From Reticulitermes lucifugus (lineage: Eukaryota; Arthropoda; Insecta; Blattodea; Rhinotermitidae), in assembly GCA_026260175.1 (NCBI GenBank), contig JAKCWW010001033.1, positions 19,138-83,137 of the forward strand: a DNA stretch of 64,000 bases. Direction: 5' to 3'. Both the position numbers and the translations under genes were made by a program. Numbering within the stretch: position 1 is the stretch's first letter; every line of letters begins with the position of its first letter. A model generated the notes under the pieces. It saw only the letters and a list, made by a program, of their open reading frames with translations. It made no database searches and was not told the DNA's origin. This document shows positions 25,201 through 36,235 of this stretch, one piece after another.

Positions 25201-27155
25201 CATTAATCAACCCATTTCACATTATTGTCTGTGTTTACAGTATCTTCAGATGTATGCCATGTGAATTGTTTCAATTCTCTTCTTATTTTACAATGACTAG
25301 AAATAAGACAATTTGTGCACACAAAAATACACAGCTGCTACAAAATATATATATATATGTATATATGTATGTATAGTATATTACCAATCATTCAAAATAC
25401 TTATCACTAACACAAGTATTTTTCATGAAAGCCCATTGAATTTATCTCACCCCCTGTATCATACATAGTTACAATTCATTTACATTTCACATGTACAAAT
25501 GTTATACTTTTATTAGTGTTCCCTAATGGAAAGATCAGTTCATACTGAACCTGTGACATAAACAACAAAAAGGAAAACTCAGAAAGGGAATGTAATTTCA
25601 AAAGCCATGAGAGGGCACTTGTCTGGATTTGAGCTCCCATCCACACTAAAGAAGTAACAATGTGTGTTTCAAACTGAAGAAGGCTATGTGGACAGTTCCA
25701 TTATACCACTTTTTATGTGTTTTGGGGCTAATTCTGCCAGGTGCTACATCCTGCACAATAACTGCTGAATTCATTTGAAATTAAAATGTATGTATATATA
25801 AAAAAAAGTAAGACCCTGAAAGTGGAACAATGAGTCGCATGGAATGGTACACCCAGCTAAGAGTTAGAATTGTCCAGCAAACCTCTTTGAAGGCAAGCTG
25901 CATATCAGTGCTGCTCTTACTAGATCTCATTTACTTTTGAAATTGTTCCAATTAATTTATCTTGGTAACCAGTCACAGTAAATGGATTATGGCACTAACT
26001 GTAACTAATCTTGAAAATATTTTAAATACGTGATGCAGATAAATCATACACTAAATTTATCACATGCACTATTTTTTCCCCACATTTTCATGCTGTGCCA
26101 GAAAGTAAAATAATACATCTTTGTATCAGTTCACTGGGTTCGCAATTTGCAAGAGTAATACACATAACGATCTTGCAAGCCACAGCTGCTATACAAGTTA
26201 AACAGAATTAACAGGTAATACTTTTTCCTGATAAGCCACTTCAAGCCTAAGGAAAATCTTGTATTTAATACTGAATAAATACAGATAAAGGTTCAGATTA
26301 AAATATGAAGCAAATCGATTATCAGTTTTCCAAACTGGATCTCCCTCTGTCCTCAGGTAAAATGGTGGGAAACACCTGTTCATCTATTAGGCCAAGGTAT
26401 TCTTAATGTCTGGGATACCTTCAGTCTAATAGGCACAAGTGGGCAGATACCTCCCCACCATTTTACCTGCTGATGGAAACATCCAGTTTCCAAAATGCTG
26501 AGTGTAAATTTTTTTGGTGCTTTTCTATTTCTCGAACACAAAATGATGGACAAAGTCAAAATCTGAGTACTCCTAATTGTAATATACAATTGTTAGAATG
26601 CTCTATAAATGAGACACTCTATTTACATACATATGATTCAGACAGCACTCGAATGTGTGGAAAAAAGACAGCACATACATATACTCACAAAGGAAGTAGG
26701 ATTTTTATTGAGCCTCAACTGAATCCCAGACAATTGAGAGTCAATACTGTGAGGCACTAAAGCTTCAGAACCATTCTAATTACTGGTAGATGTAAAGCCT
26801 AGTTGTACTACCCCATACAACACTATAAGAAACAATCTTATTTTGAGGACCAAAAATTCCTCTTCAGTCAGAAACACAACATTCTCAAAAGTTAAGCACT
26901 ATCTGTGATCAAAAGCAAAATAGCCAGAGAAAAAATTACACCAATGGTTAATATGGTATCTCTGTCACATTATTGCGTCCACGTGTTCTACTAATGACTG
27001 AGGAAGAGTTTATAGTTCGTTAAAATGTGTAGTGGTCATCTGCAAGTAACAGTGGTTCCACTGAGGCAAATAACACATTATTCCCATTAACTCATGTGAA
27101 TATAAAATCTGAAAACATAAACCTGTAACACATAACTACATAAAAGCAGAAACAT
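22300..27155. other. Very AT-rich non-coding stretch
   Basis: No exon or transposon is recognised. The part from about 23.6 to 25.5 kb is notably AT-rich with (AT)n and (TATG)n-like tracts near 24530 and 25345-25375. A GC-richer island sits at 24955-25000. A 3' UTR or regulatory role is possible but unsupported. Confidence 0.4.
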
Positions 27156-27281
27156 AAGTAAATATTTCAGTCAGTCAACACCACATATATTGAGCAAGGA
27201 AAAACTACATGTTTCGGCTAAACATTTAGCCTTGTTCTTGCTCTCAATATATGTTGTGTTAACTGACTGAAATATTCACTT
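27156..27281 (-). mobile_element. Foldback element, 126 bp, with hammerhead-like core
   Basis: The arms AAGTAAATATTTCAGTCAGT and the inverse of the right end, AAGTGAATATTTCAGTCAGT, begin a near-perfect palindrome. On the minus strand the centre reads a GGCTAAATGTTTAGCC hairpin (27231-27216), then GAAAC (27215-27211), then palindromic ACATGT (27212-27207) and A. The long arms would form stem I. The CTGANGA side is damaged (AAGAACAA). Confidence 0.6.
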
Positions 27282-29879
27282 ATATTTAATAATGCAACAG
27301 GGATGTGCCACCTTAAAATAAACAAAAACATAAGGATTCACTGCTGAGGGTACCATCTCTGAATGAGCCAAATCCAAGATGTACAGACTAACAAATAGAT
27401 GACGACACAACTTAAGAAGTTTCTATTGTACCATGTCTGGTTATCCAGCATCCTTTAGAAGTAACACAGACAAAGGACATGGACTGAAGCCACAAAGCCT
27501 AGTTCAAAAGACTACCAGCCAGAACAGCCCACACAACATTCCTAAATAAATGTTGTTCACCGGGAAAAAGGAGGAGGTAAATTCTCAGGAAAATTTACTT
27601 CTACGATTTGTATCCTATACAAGTTACTGATCCTTCCAGTAAGATTCGAATATGACATTCATGCTTCAGATTTCAACATCAACAAAATACAGATTTAAAA
27701 TTTGTACTGCACAAATGGCATTTAACTCATAATAAACAGAGTACTTAGAAGGGCAAGACAGAGCAAATGTTATCAACATAAATAAGAAACAGTACAGAAC
27801 ATTCTTCCATCCATTTGGAGATGCAGAACCATGTACAGACTATGAGAAAATTACATAAAAAGGCTAAACCCAAGACACAGGCCAGAGACTGTGTAATTGT
27901 GTAATATAATTGCAGATGTGCTTTGGTGCTTACCAAGTTTTATATTTCTGACCAATAACATACACCACACTCATGTGGTCCTTTCTTCAAGTTGAGGTCC
28001 AAGTGGAGTTAACAGTGCGATGATTTGCTGGGATTTAATAAATGTCAACTTTGTGTGGTAAAACACGAACAGTTTCCATTTTACAAACCATATTCTTTAT
28101 ATGGTATGTAACGTCAGTAAGGTGATGCAAGCTATGAGAAGTAACAGCAATACTAGGGCCACAGAAAGACATCCTATGGATTGACTCCCTCCTCATCTCT
28201 CTTGGGTTGTTATGCTTCCCACTCTGGCATACTTCCCTGTATCTTACACATTCTAGCCATTCTGATCCCATGGATGTTGGCAGCAATAACCCTGTTATAA
28301 TCTTCACTAGCAACAAGTGCTTTAAACTCGTTGACATAAACCGGACAGAGCTGGAAGGGAATGAAATAGTAGGCAGAGAGGAAGAAACCTGGAGCACAAT
28401 CACCCATGGAACTTGTTTCTGTGGCCTCATTAGTACATATACACTTACTGAAACCTTCCAGAATTGTGTTTCATAACCCTGACACTTTCTTGTAAAAGGT
28501 GTCACATATTAGGTCCAGTTTTACAACCGCACTCATCTTTTCTTTCTGCTATGGATGCTGAATCTTGTATTTCCAGAAGCATGGTAAAGGCTTTCCAAGA
28601 GGAGCCAAATACAACATACCATCATTAAGGAATCTGAAGGCATATTAATGCCATGACAAGAACTCACTATTGGATTCCATCCCAATTCAATTCAGCCCTG
28701 TTCTAATCTCCCTTGTATTCTTAATTCATTCTCCTTTTCACAGTCAAAAGTTACCTTTATATCATGAAGCATTTGTTAAAATGCAGGGTGATTGTGGGTT
28801 GAATCCCTGTCCATAAGATATTTACCTTACACAAAGGGCAGAGAACTGGGAAGAAATATTTACTTCCATGTTGAATGTAAGTTTCCACTCTTGACTGTTG
28901 AACAGAAAATTATCAACATACAGTGAAATCCCTGTTTAATTAATCTATGGGGAATGGTTCTTCTTACACAAATCAAGGATTTTCACTAAATGGGGGTTAT
29001 ACGTAAATAATATCAAGAAACAGTTAATATTCTTGAAAGACTACCAGGTAATGTAAAAAATCAAGATAATTTCTTTACATGAGTAATTAAAGACACTGTT
29101 CTTATGCAACTAAATGAATTACATACTTAATAAAATAATGACAGGAAATAAACACAATGGCTATGCAGCAATTATTTCCAGCAGACAGACAATATTAATA
29201 CTGATTATTGTTTTGATGACAATCATACTAAATCAAGGTACAAGGCTTATTTCTTTCATTAAATGCAAGTTACTTAGTAACTGAAATTCACTAAACATGG
29301 GATTTCATTGCATGCAGGGATGCTAATCAGATTTCAGTAACAGAAAACAAGTAATGACAGCACACATTATGCCTGGGTAATGTAATATTTAGCAACATTA
29401 CACAAAGAACTATCAACATGATAATTTTGTGTCCCTCTCTATCCTGTGTCTAAATGCTCGTGTTTTTGTACAGCTACTGCTGTCAATTTTGAATTCTGAA
29501 TCTAGATTTGAGTTGTCCTGTTGAGGAGTTCAGGTACTGTAACATATGCTTCATGGGTCTGAGGCTGCATGTACTTCTTCTACTGAGTGACAACTTTCAG
29601 TTCTAAAATATAGGACACAGAAAGGAAGAGAGTAGGCAAAAGTAGAAGGATAAGCTTTCAACCTACCATAATACATTACATTATTAATCACACAGCTAGA
29701 ACAGAAAACACATTAGTAGAGTCAGAAATTTCATTAACTTGTTGATGTGTTGTGCTCAAGTTGCGTACAGCTGAATAAACGTTAGTGGTGTTGGTAGCCA
29801 TATCCCACAGCCACCTGGTTCAGATAGTTGTAGTTACAAAAATTTAGTCACACTGTAATACAACACTCATCACATGAGA
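27282..29879. other. Non-coding stretch
   Basis: Two overlapping frames of 156 and 65 codons on minus and 89 on plus fall in 28035-28505. None has a known domain, and the products look like translated repeat. No gene is supported. Confidence 0.35.
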
Positions 29880-30654
29880 CACTCCATCAAAATTGGCAAT
29901 GCTCAAGCTGGAGTGATGAGATAACATCAAGTTGTCTCAGCAATGATAGATACACGACATCAAGTGTATGGTAACCCCAGCCTTGGTTGCAGTGCTGAGT
30001 TGAAGTGGCAATGTCAGTTCCAGAAGAGAGAGAGAAGTTGCTGAAGAATGACTACAGAGTTGTCGTCCGGGAAAAGTACATACAACACAGATGATTTGTG
30101 AAGTGCAATGCATTGTACACAGAATTCTTGCTCAGACTAATGATACTGCCTTAACAGTGCAGATATCACATGTGGTTCCCTGTCCACTCACAGAAGTGCA
30201 GCACCAAACAAGAAAGAAAATTTGTCAGGATCTCATTTCATCTGTGGATGACAATCCCACATTCATGCATAACATCATTACTGATGACAAGGCATGGCGT
30301 TTCGTGTATGATCCACAAACCAAGGGTGAGTCAACTTCGTGGTAAGTACCAACATCCCCACAGAAGATGCAATGTCAACAGGAGCAGTCTAAAGGGAAAG
30401 TATGCTGGATGTATTTTGCAACAGCTGTGGTATCATACACAAGGAATTCACTCCCAAGGGAGCTACAATGTATCACGAATGATATGTCCAAGTGCTACAC
30501 TGACTGTGAGAAGCAATCTGCCAGAAGTGACAAGACATGTCGGCGATGAATTCCTGGATGTTACTCCATGACAATGCTCTGGCATATCACTCCATCCTTG
30601 TTCAGCAAGAACTGGTGAAACACAGCACTGCTGTGTTACCACACCTGCCGTGTT
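29880..30654 (+). pseudogene. Mariner transposase remnant, 5' and middle part
   Basis: Frames in this region read KKICQDLISSVDDNPTFMHN, IITDDKAWRFVYDPQTK and, after a frameshift, NSWMLLHDNALAYHS and LVQQELVKHSTAVLPHLPCS. These match the catalytic core of mariner transposases, with the first Asp (ITGDE-type motif) and second Asp (HDNA motif) still visible. Frameshifts and stops show it is dead. The coding sequence is split by a hAT element at 30663 and resumes at 31126. Confidence 0.8.
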
Positions 30655-30662
30655 CTCCAAAC

Positions 30663-31117
30663 CAGTGCTTTTCAAACTTTTTTCTCATATACCACTGTCA
30701 CAATACAAAACATGTATGCATACACTAGGTACTGCAAATATTAATGCCTACTTTCGGGATACTGGTCTTCTGGGATGTTTTGCTGATTGGGAGGTCAGAA
30801 GACTTCAAAAATGCCAAACAGGGAAACAACAACACTGTGGAAACCTCAAATTTTGCGGTTGATACTCTTTTAATTCAATGTGATAATATGACAGAGGAGA
30901 GTTTGCATCTTTATTAAAACAATAAAATAGCATCTTCAGAAACACTTTATAAATGTTTTTCTCTATATCTCAACACATTTAAAACAATTTTAATAGTGTA
31001 ATTAACGTTTCTAAATTTTAATTATTGAAAAAAGTAATTCCTACATTTCTTCACATATCACCAGGTGACCGTCCCCGTACCACCAGTGGTACATGTACCA
31101 CCGTTTGAAAAGCACTG
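30663..31117. mobile_element. Non-autonomous hAT element nested in mariner
   Basis: A 455-bp insert with perfect 15-bp terminal inverted repeats CAGTGCTTTTCAAAC and GTTTGAAAAGCACTG (31103-31117). It is flanked by a perfect 8-bp target duplication CTCCAAAC (30655-30662, 31118-31125). These are the hallmarks of the hAT superfamily. No transposase is encoded, so it moved in trans. It interrupts the mariner copy and is therefore younger. Confidence 0.93.
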
Positions 31118-31125
31118 CTCCAAAC

Positions 31126-31345
31126 ATCCGAACATCATCACTGTGCAAATTTTTCCATTTGCATTACTGAAGAGAAATGTTATTTGGTCATCGTTTCAAC
31201 AACGTGGAGAATGTAAAGGTCACTATAACAGACTCTTCGCTTGATCGAAAGAGATGTGTTCCAGAACTGCTTCCAAGACCACTAGACCTGCTGGCAAAAA
31301 TACTTAGGGCAAACAGGAACTATCTGAAGGGTGTTTTCATAACAT
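31126..31345 (+). pseudogene. Mariner transposase remnant, 3' part
   Basis: After the hAT insertion the mariner frame resumes. It shows EMLFGHRFNNVENVK and, further on, LLAKILRANRNYLKG, corresponding to the region after the third catalytic residue and the C-terminal ANGDYFEG-type end of mariner transposases. Confidence 0.75.
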
Positions 31346-32131
31346 GTATGCCACCCCCTCATCATAACCACACTCAGTAATCTGGTAACTTCTTGACTCT
31401 AGTCGTGAAATGGTGATCTTTCAAAATTCAGCATCATTACATAATTCTGAAAGGGCTGTCAAGAAGTGTACTACCTTCCTACTTCAAACAGCTGATATAA
31501 GCAACATGCAAATCAGAACACTACCATGTTCCACAATAAAGGAGAGGAGTGCAATGTCTCCAACCATGCTAAAACTTATAGTACATCCTACAGTCATATG
31601 GGTTACTACATATTTGGTTTATTAATTTCAGAAATTTCAAGAAATGAAATATACTCTCAAGTAAAATGTAATTTGAAAAGAACTTCTGACATTATGCCAC
31701 AACTGTTATTATATACAAGCTTTAGAGTTTAAAATGTGCTTACATATTGATGTTGAATACACGGAGACTGCAATGAGAGCAACATGAAGACAACTAGCAT
31801 GCCAAAACGCAACAATGTATTGTACTATGTACTTTAAACATTTTACTTGCCAAACCAGGTTAGATCTTCTAAGGATAACTGTCTATTGTAAATCCATTAC
31901 ATTATGATCAATGGTAAAAAGTAGCACCTACCAATTCTAGAATCAAACTACTTGATCTCAGTAGCTTTTCCAGTATAAACTACCCACATACATCTGCTGA
32001 CAAAATTCACAAAGAACTACTTGGAAATGGCAATAAAAATACTTGATCAGAGGAAGTTGCTATTATGTTTAATATCATTGTGGTAAAAAACTATTTATAA
32101 CTTAATACTTCAGTCAAACTGATTTCCACAG
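31346..32131. other. Non-coding stretch downstream of the MBD5/sba gene
   Basis: AT-rich, with short open frames lacking motifs. It lies just past the proposed polyadenylation signal of the minus-strand gene. Confidence 0.35.
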
Positions 32132-32155
32132 ATTACATGTCTTGTGACAAATAAA

Positions 32156-32161
32156 TTTATT
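32156..32161 (-). terminator. Candidate polyadenylation signal AATAAA
   Basis: This is the first AATAAA on the minus strand after the stop codon at 32732, which would give a 3' UTR of about 600 nt. GT-rich sequence follows. Not proven: a longer 3' UTR is possible because CpG depletion continues to about 4 kb. Confidence 0.3.
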
Positions 32162-32731
32162 TTAGGACACCAGGATGAAGAAAGACACCTTCTAATACAT
32201 TTCCAATTCTTTAACGCTCAATGGTGGTTACTGCATTTCACATTAACACAAGTGGTTGTAAATCCATCTGCCACTTGCTATGTTGCTCTCATTCCACCTA
32301 ATATGAAACAATTTAACACTTTCTGAAAGTGACATGCAGGAAGTACTAACAGCTTCACAGTTAAACAGTTAATAATCAAGGTACATGTTACTGCTCTAAT
32401 AACATAATGAACAATCTGAAGAATGGCATTATTGAACTCCCAGCTTCATAGTGCTCATTCACTTACAGATGATCAACTCAATATTTTAGTCTGGTAAGCT
32501 GTGATGATGTCTGCCATTATTTACGTGAAGCAAGCTGCAAAATGAATGAGAACTATAGGCTGTTACATACTTGTTTGAAATTATAAATCATTATTCAAAG
32601 GTACTATCAAACCACAGTAATGGAAGAGCAATAGCTGATAATCACAACATACCAGAATATGGACTGTCTGAGAAGAGGATGGTATGCAACACTAGGATGG
32701 AAGCTGTAAAACAAGAGAGTGAAGGAGAAGG

Positions 32732-32891
32732 TCACCGATGTGTGCTTCGCCTCAGTCGCCCAGTTGGTTCGTTACTAACAGCCGCAGATGCTGTTCCAGC
32801 TGCTGCTGACTGCTGCTGTTCTGTCATACGATCTAATTCAAGCATAGCTTCTTGAATTGCATTCTCTAGTTGGCTGTTTAGTTTACGGCTC
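32732..32891 (-). CDS. sba: MBD5/sba homologue, terminal coding exon
   Basis: The exon begins after TTTGCAG and encodes SRKLNSQLENAIQEAMLELD, then a Q/A-rich stretch and a basic end GRLRRSTHR before TGA (32734-32732). The helix strongly resembles the sequence after the PWWP domain in vertebrate MBD5 (GKLN..LEAAIHEAMSELDKM, recalled from family knowledge). The exon supplies one base that completes a lysine codon started in the PWWP exon, so the frame across the junction reads KKFRK-SRKLN. If it were spliced straight to the giant exon it would hit a stop within five codons, which supports the PWWP exon between them. Confidence 0.88.
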
Positions 32892-34730
32892 CTGCAAATT
32901 CAAATGTGCATGAAATTAGTCAATATAACTGCACTTATGAAACCAGTATAAAACAAAATATTACAGGAATGAAACATGTAACATTTAACACATAGTGACT
33001 GTAAATCAAAATGCAAACAGTAAATATACTCTTGAAGTGTTTTGGTCTAAACTACATGGCAGGAGAGTTATGTTAGCTATGTGATAAATGTCACCTCAGT
33101 CCAAATGCTCAACTACACACATTTGACCTTAAAAGACACCACCTGCTTGTGGGACCTGGTATCATTCATTCTATAGTATTTTATTTAATTATTGACTGGT
33201 GTTTCAACTCTTCTCTTACTATCTTTGCATAATATGAAAATACACGTGTTTCCAATAAAATACTTGTAATATCAACAAAAACTTAACATGATAAAATTGC
33301 ACTGCCTTTACATGCAACTACAAAAAAGTACAGTCTTGGGTTGAAGCAGCGTCAGTTATGCTACTGAACCAGCAACGTATGATAACAGTGCACTGAGTGA
33401 TGTAACCAAGAGGAATTGTTATATCCTTTCACGTGTCCTTGAGGAGAAACCATCAACACAATCACCCTTTAAATACTTGCAATATTGGTGCCATTCAGAA
33501 AATCACACAAAATTATGTAATAATGTACGTATTACAGAATTTTATTATATTGTGAAATGTATTTTTAAACATTGGAAGACATCTGCATCCATAGCCACTC
33601 TAAAACCGCAGTACAGGCAGCAAGTTTTACACTCATGAACAAATACTCACGCAATACTGCAGCCTTTGCGACTGTTTGGTGGCTTTGGTACTGACGATGC
33701 TCTGTGGGACAACTAATAATATGGCCACTGAATGACAGTATATAGTCCACTTTGTGACTCTGCCTTGTTCTCTATTACACACATTTCCACAGGCAAAAGA
33801 CAGACATTTCAACTGCAGCTAGTCACTTTACCAAATTGAAATGTTATGTTAACCATACCATCACAGTACATGTTGTTCCAGCAGTGTTCAACTGTCTTTT
33901 AAATCCAATGGCTCTCTTAACCTATATGATATGTCACTTCTAAAGGGTTTTTGATGATGGTATATTACACTTAGAATTATTATGTTATTTAACTTGGTCC
34001 ATAATCTACTATTCTGAAAACAACACACGTATTTGAATACAAGGTGACTGACAGTCCAAGAAACAAGTAAATTATACAGCTAATAACACCAGTCTTCAAT
34101 ATTTCTCCTAAAAAATAATGAATGTAAATTTCATAATGGGAAAATATATGCCAGTAAAAAGGTGAGGTACAAATTCAATAAAATTTAAGTAAAAAAGTCA
34201 ATTGGTTCAATAACTGTAATATTATATAATTAATTTACTGCCAAAATCCACAATGTGTTGTTCACTCACATGTATACCAACAATGCATGTAGGGTCAAAT
34301 GAAATAACCTTCACGTTACACTGAGAAAGCAAGCAATTAGTAGGTAGAATATATTTTAAGTGTTATGCAGCTGCTAAAATTATGCTGATGTGGGAATCAA
34401 GGACAGTAGGTCCACTGTCAACTATACAATCCCAATGGTACTCTGCTCAGTCAATCACTTCAAAACATCAAGAGGACAAAAGTTTAGGAGCAATTTCTTA
34501 TAATCCTTGACACCTCATACCAGTCAAAATAAGTGTTCCTGTTGTGAACCAACACATTCAGGACATATACCAAGACAGGCATATTATCCACCAGATTCCT
34601 GCATCTGGAGGTGATAAATCTTGCATAAGTGTAACATTAAAATAAATTTGTGTATGGAATTCTTAACATGTAGCACTAAATGAAAAATTGTGCCATATCG
34701 CCGGTGAAGTGTAAGGCAAAGCTGACTCAC
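32892..34730 (-). other. Intron between PWWP exon and last exon
   Basis: GT (34730-34729, GTGAGT donor) to AG (32893-32892). No other feature is seen inside; the sequence is AT-rich and CpG-poor. Confidence 0.8.
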
Positions 34731-34965
34731 TTCCTGAATTTCTTCCTTGCTCGATGGTGTGCCTCAAGCCCTTCCGACAATGTCTTCAGGGACTGCAGTG
34801 GGACCTGGGTGAGGGCTCGATCACCTCCAAACCAGCGCACCCAAACTTTGTCCCCATCGGTGACAGGTCCCACCAGCTTGCCAGGCCACGCAGGGAATCC
34901 CCGAGCTGCCCCCCAGACAAGGTCACCCTCGGAAAGGGCCCCAGAACCTTCTTCCGCAACGTTTT
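34731..34965 (-). CDS. sba: MBD5/sba homologue, PWWP-domain exon
   Basis: This 235-nt exon, GC-richer than its surroundings, encodes about 77 residues. They include GDLVWGAARGFPAWPGKLVG, then DGDKVWVRWFGGDRALTQVP, then LKTLSEGLEAHHRARKKFRK. This is a PWWP domain: the PxWP motif is FPAWP, and the aromatic positions are the Trp of DLVWG, the Trp of PAWP and the WVRWF strand. PWWP domains bind methyl-lysine nucleosomes and DNA, which fits a chromatin role. The acceptor is CACATACAG. Two bases AA complete the Glu codon whose first G ends the giant exon. The donor AGGAA|GTGAGT passes phase 2 to the last exon. An in-frame TGA just upstream (about 34999) shows that the exon cannot extend 5' much further. 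Confidence 0.9.
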
Positions 34966-36210
34966 CTGTATGTGCAACAACCGTTGTCCACAGTCAAGAC
35001 TCGCTAAAGCTCATATTACACTCTGAGCAAGCGAGTTGAAGTCCTTGTATGAATGGTTTTGGGGGACAAGAAACGCTGTCAGTCAATTATTCTTAAGTGC
35101 TGTCTGGCTTTTCTAGGTTCAGCTTTCTACAGACTTCAAGCCAACAGCATATAAAAATAAAAATTGACTGACTCAAGTTCTATCTCAAATTTTTTCAAGT
35201 CCTCTGTCCGCAATGCAACTTTTAATTAAATTTAAATACCTATCTTTGTGTTAGTAATTATCACTTGAAACACAAACAATATGAATAAATACTTCTACAC
35301 CTGCATAACAACAGGAAGCAGCAAACTACAAATATCAGATTATATCTGTCTGAAGTCAATACAAGTAATTTGTCTGCATGACTAAACTGTAAGCTAAACT
35401 GACAAGTTCCAACCAAACATGACCTTCCTATATTCTATAATTTGACCAACTTGAATTTATGTGTCTCTTATAAGCACAAATTATTCTGGTTCCTAACCAT
35501 CACTGATACCCAAATATGTGTAGAAGGCACTGCTAAATGCAGCTTATTTTGCAACATATAGAAATCTGGAATTGTCACGTAAGAGTAATTTCATTCAAAC
35601 AAACAGAACATGCCAATGCAGTGATATTTAAATAATCTTAGTCTTATACAAATTTTCAGGCTTTCATAGTGGGTAATGTTCTGATGAGAGTTTGCTGGGT
35701 TTTGACACAGTGTAGGTTCATGGACTGACACTAATGTTTCACAGTAACTTGCTGCCTCCACCTTCAGGATTGGAAGAACTCTGTCCAGATAGACACTGCA
35801 GTTTCTACCTGGATATAATTCCTTAAACCCTGAAGATGGAGGCATCACATTCCTCTGAAATACTGCTGTCAACCTATAAACCCATATGGTGTCAAAACCA
35901 AGAAAACTAAAATCTAAGTTTATTTTCTTTTCTTTTTCTTTCTTTCTATTTCTTCCTTTGTTTCCTTTCTTTTTTTTTACAATTTATCTGTAAACAACTC
36001 AGCCATTAATTTCCCAACAAGGGTTATTTTTACAGTAATGACTACAGCGCATGCACATTTTTTCATTCTTGGAACATATCACGGCATCATGATAATCCTC
36101 ACAATCCCCTACTATAAACAATAAAATATTGCTTCCATTAATTTCAGTAGCACATATATTTATAAACATCACAAAAATAATGGATGAGCATGACTGCCAT
36201 GCACCATAAA

Positions 36211-36235
36211 TTTATTTATTTATTTATTTATTTAT
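36211..36235. repeat. (TTTA)n microsatellite
   Basis: Tetranucleotide repeat of about 25 bp. Confidence 0.9.

Noticed and set aside
27000-27035. CTGAGGA followed by AGTTCGTTAAAATG as another hammerhead-like copy
   Set aside because: No convincing stem II and GAAA is absent.
28035-28505. 156-codon minus frame and overlapping plus and minus frames
   Set aside because: No domain, no splice context, several frames open at once; more like a translated repeat.
34680-35039. Plus-strand frames of 119 and 90 codons and a 64-codon minus frame
   Set aside because: Shadows of the PWWP exon in the wrong frame or strand.
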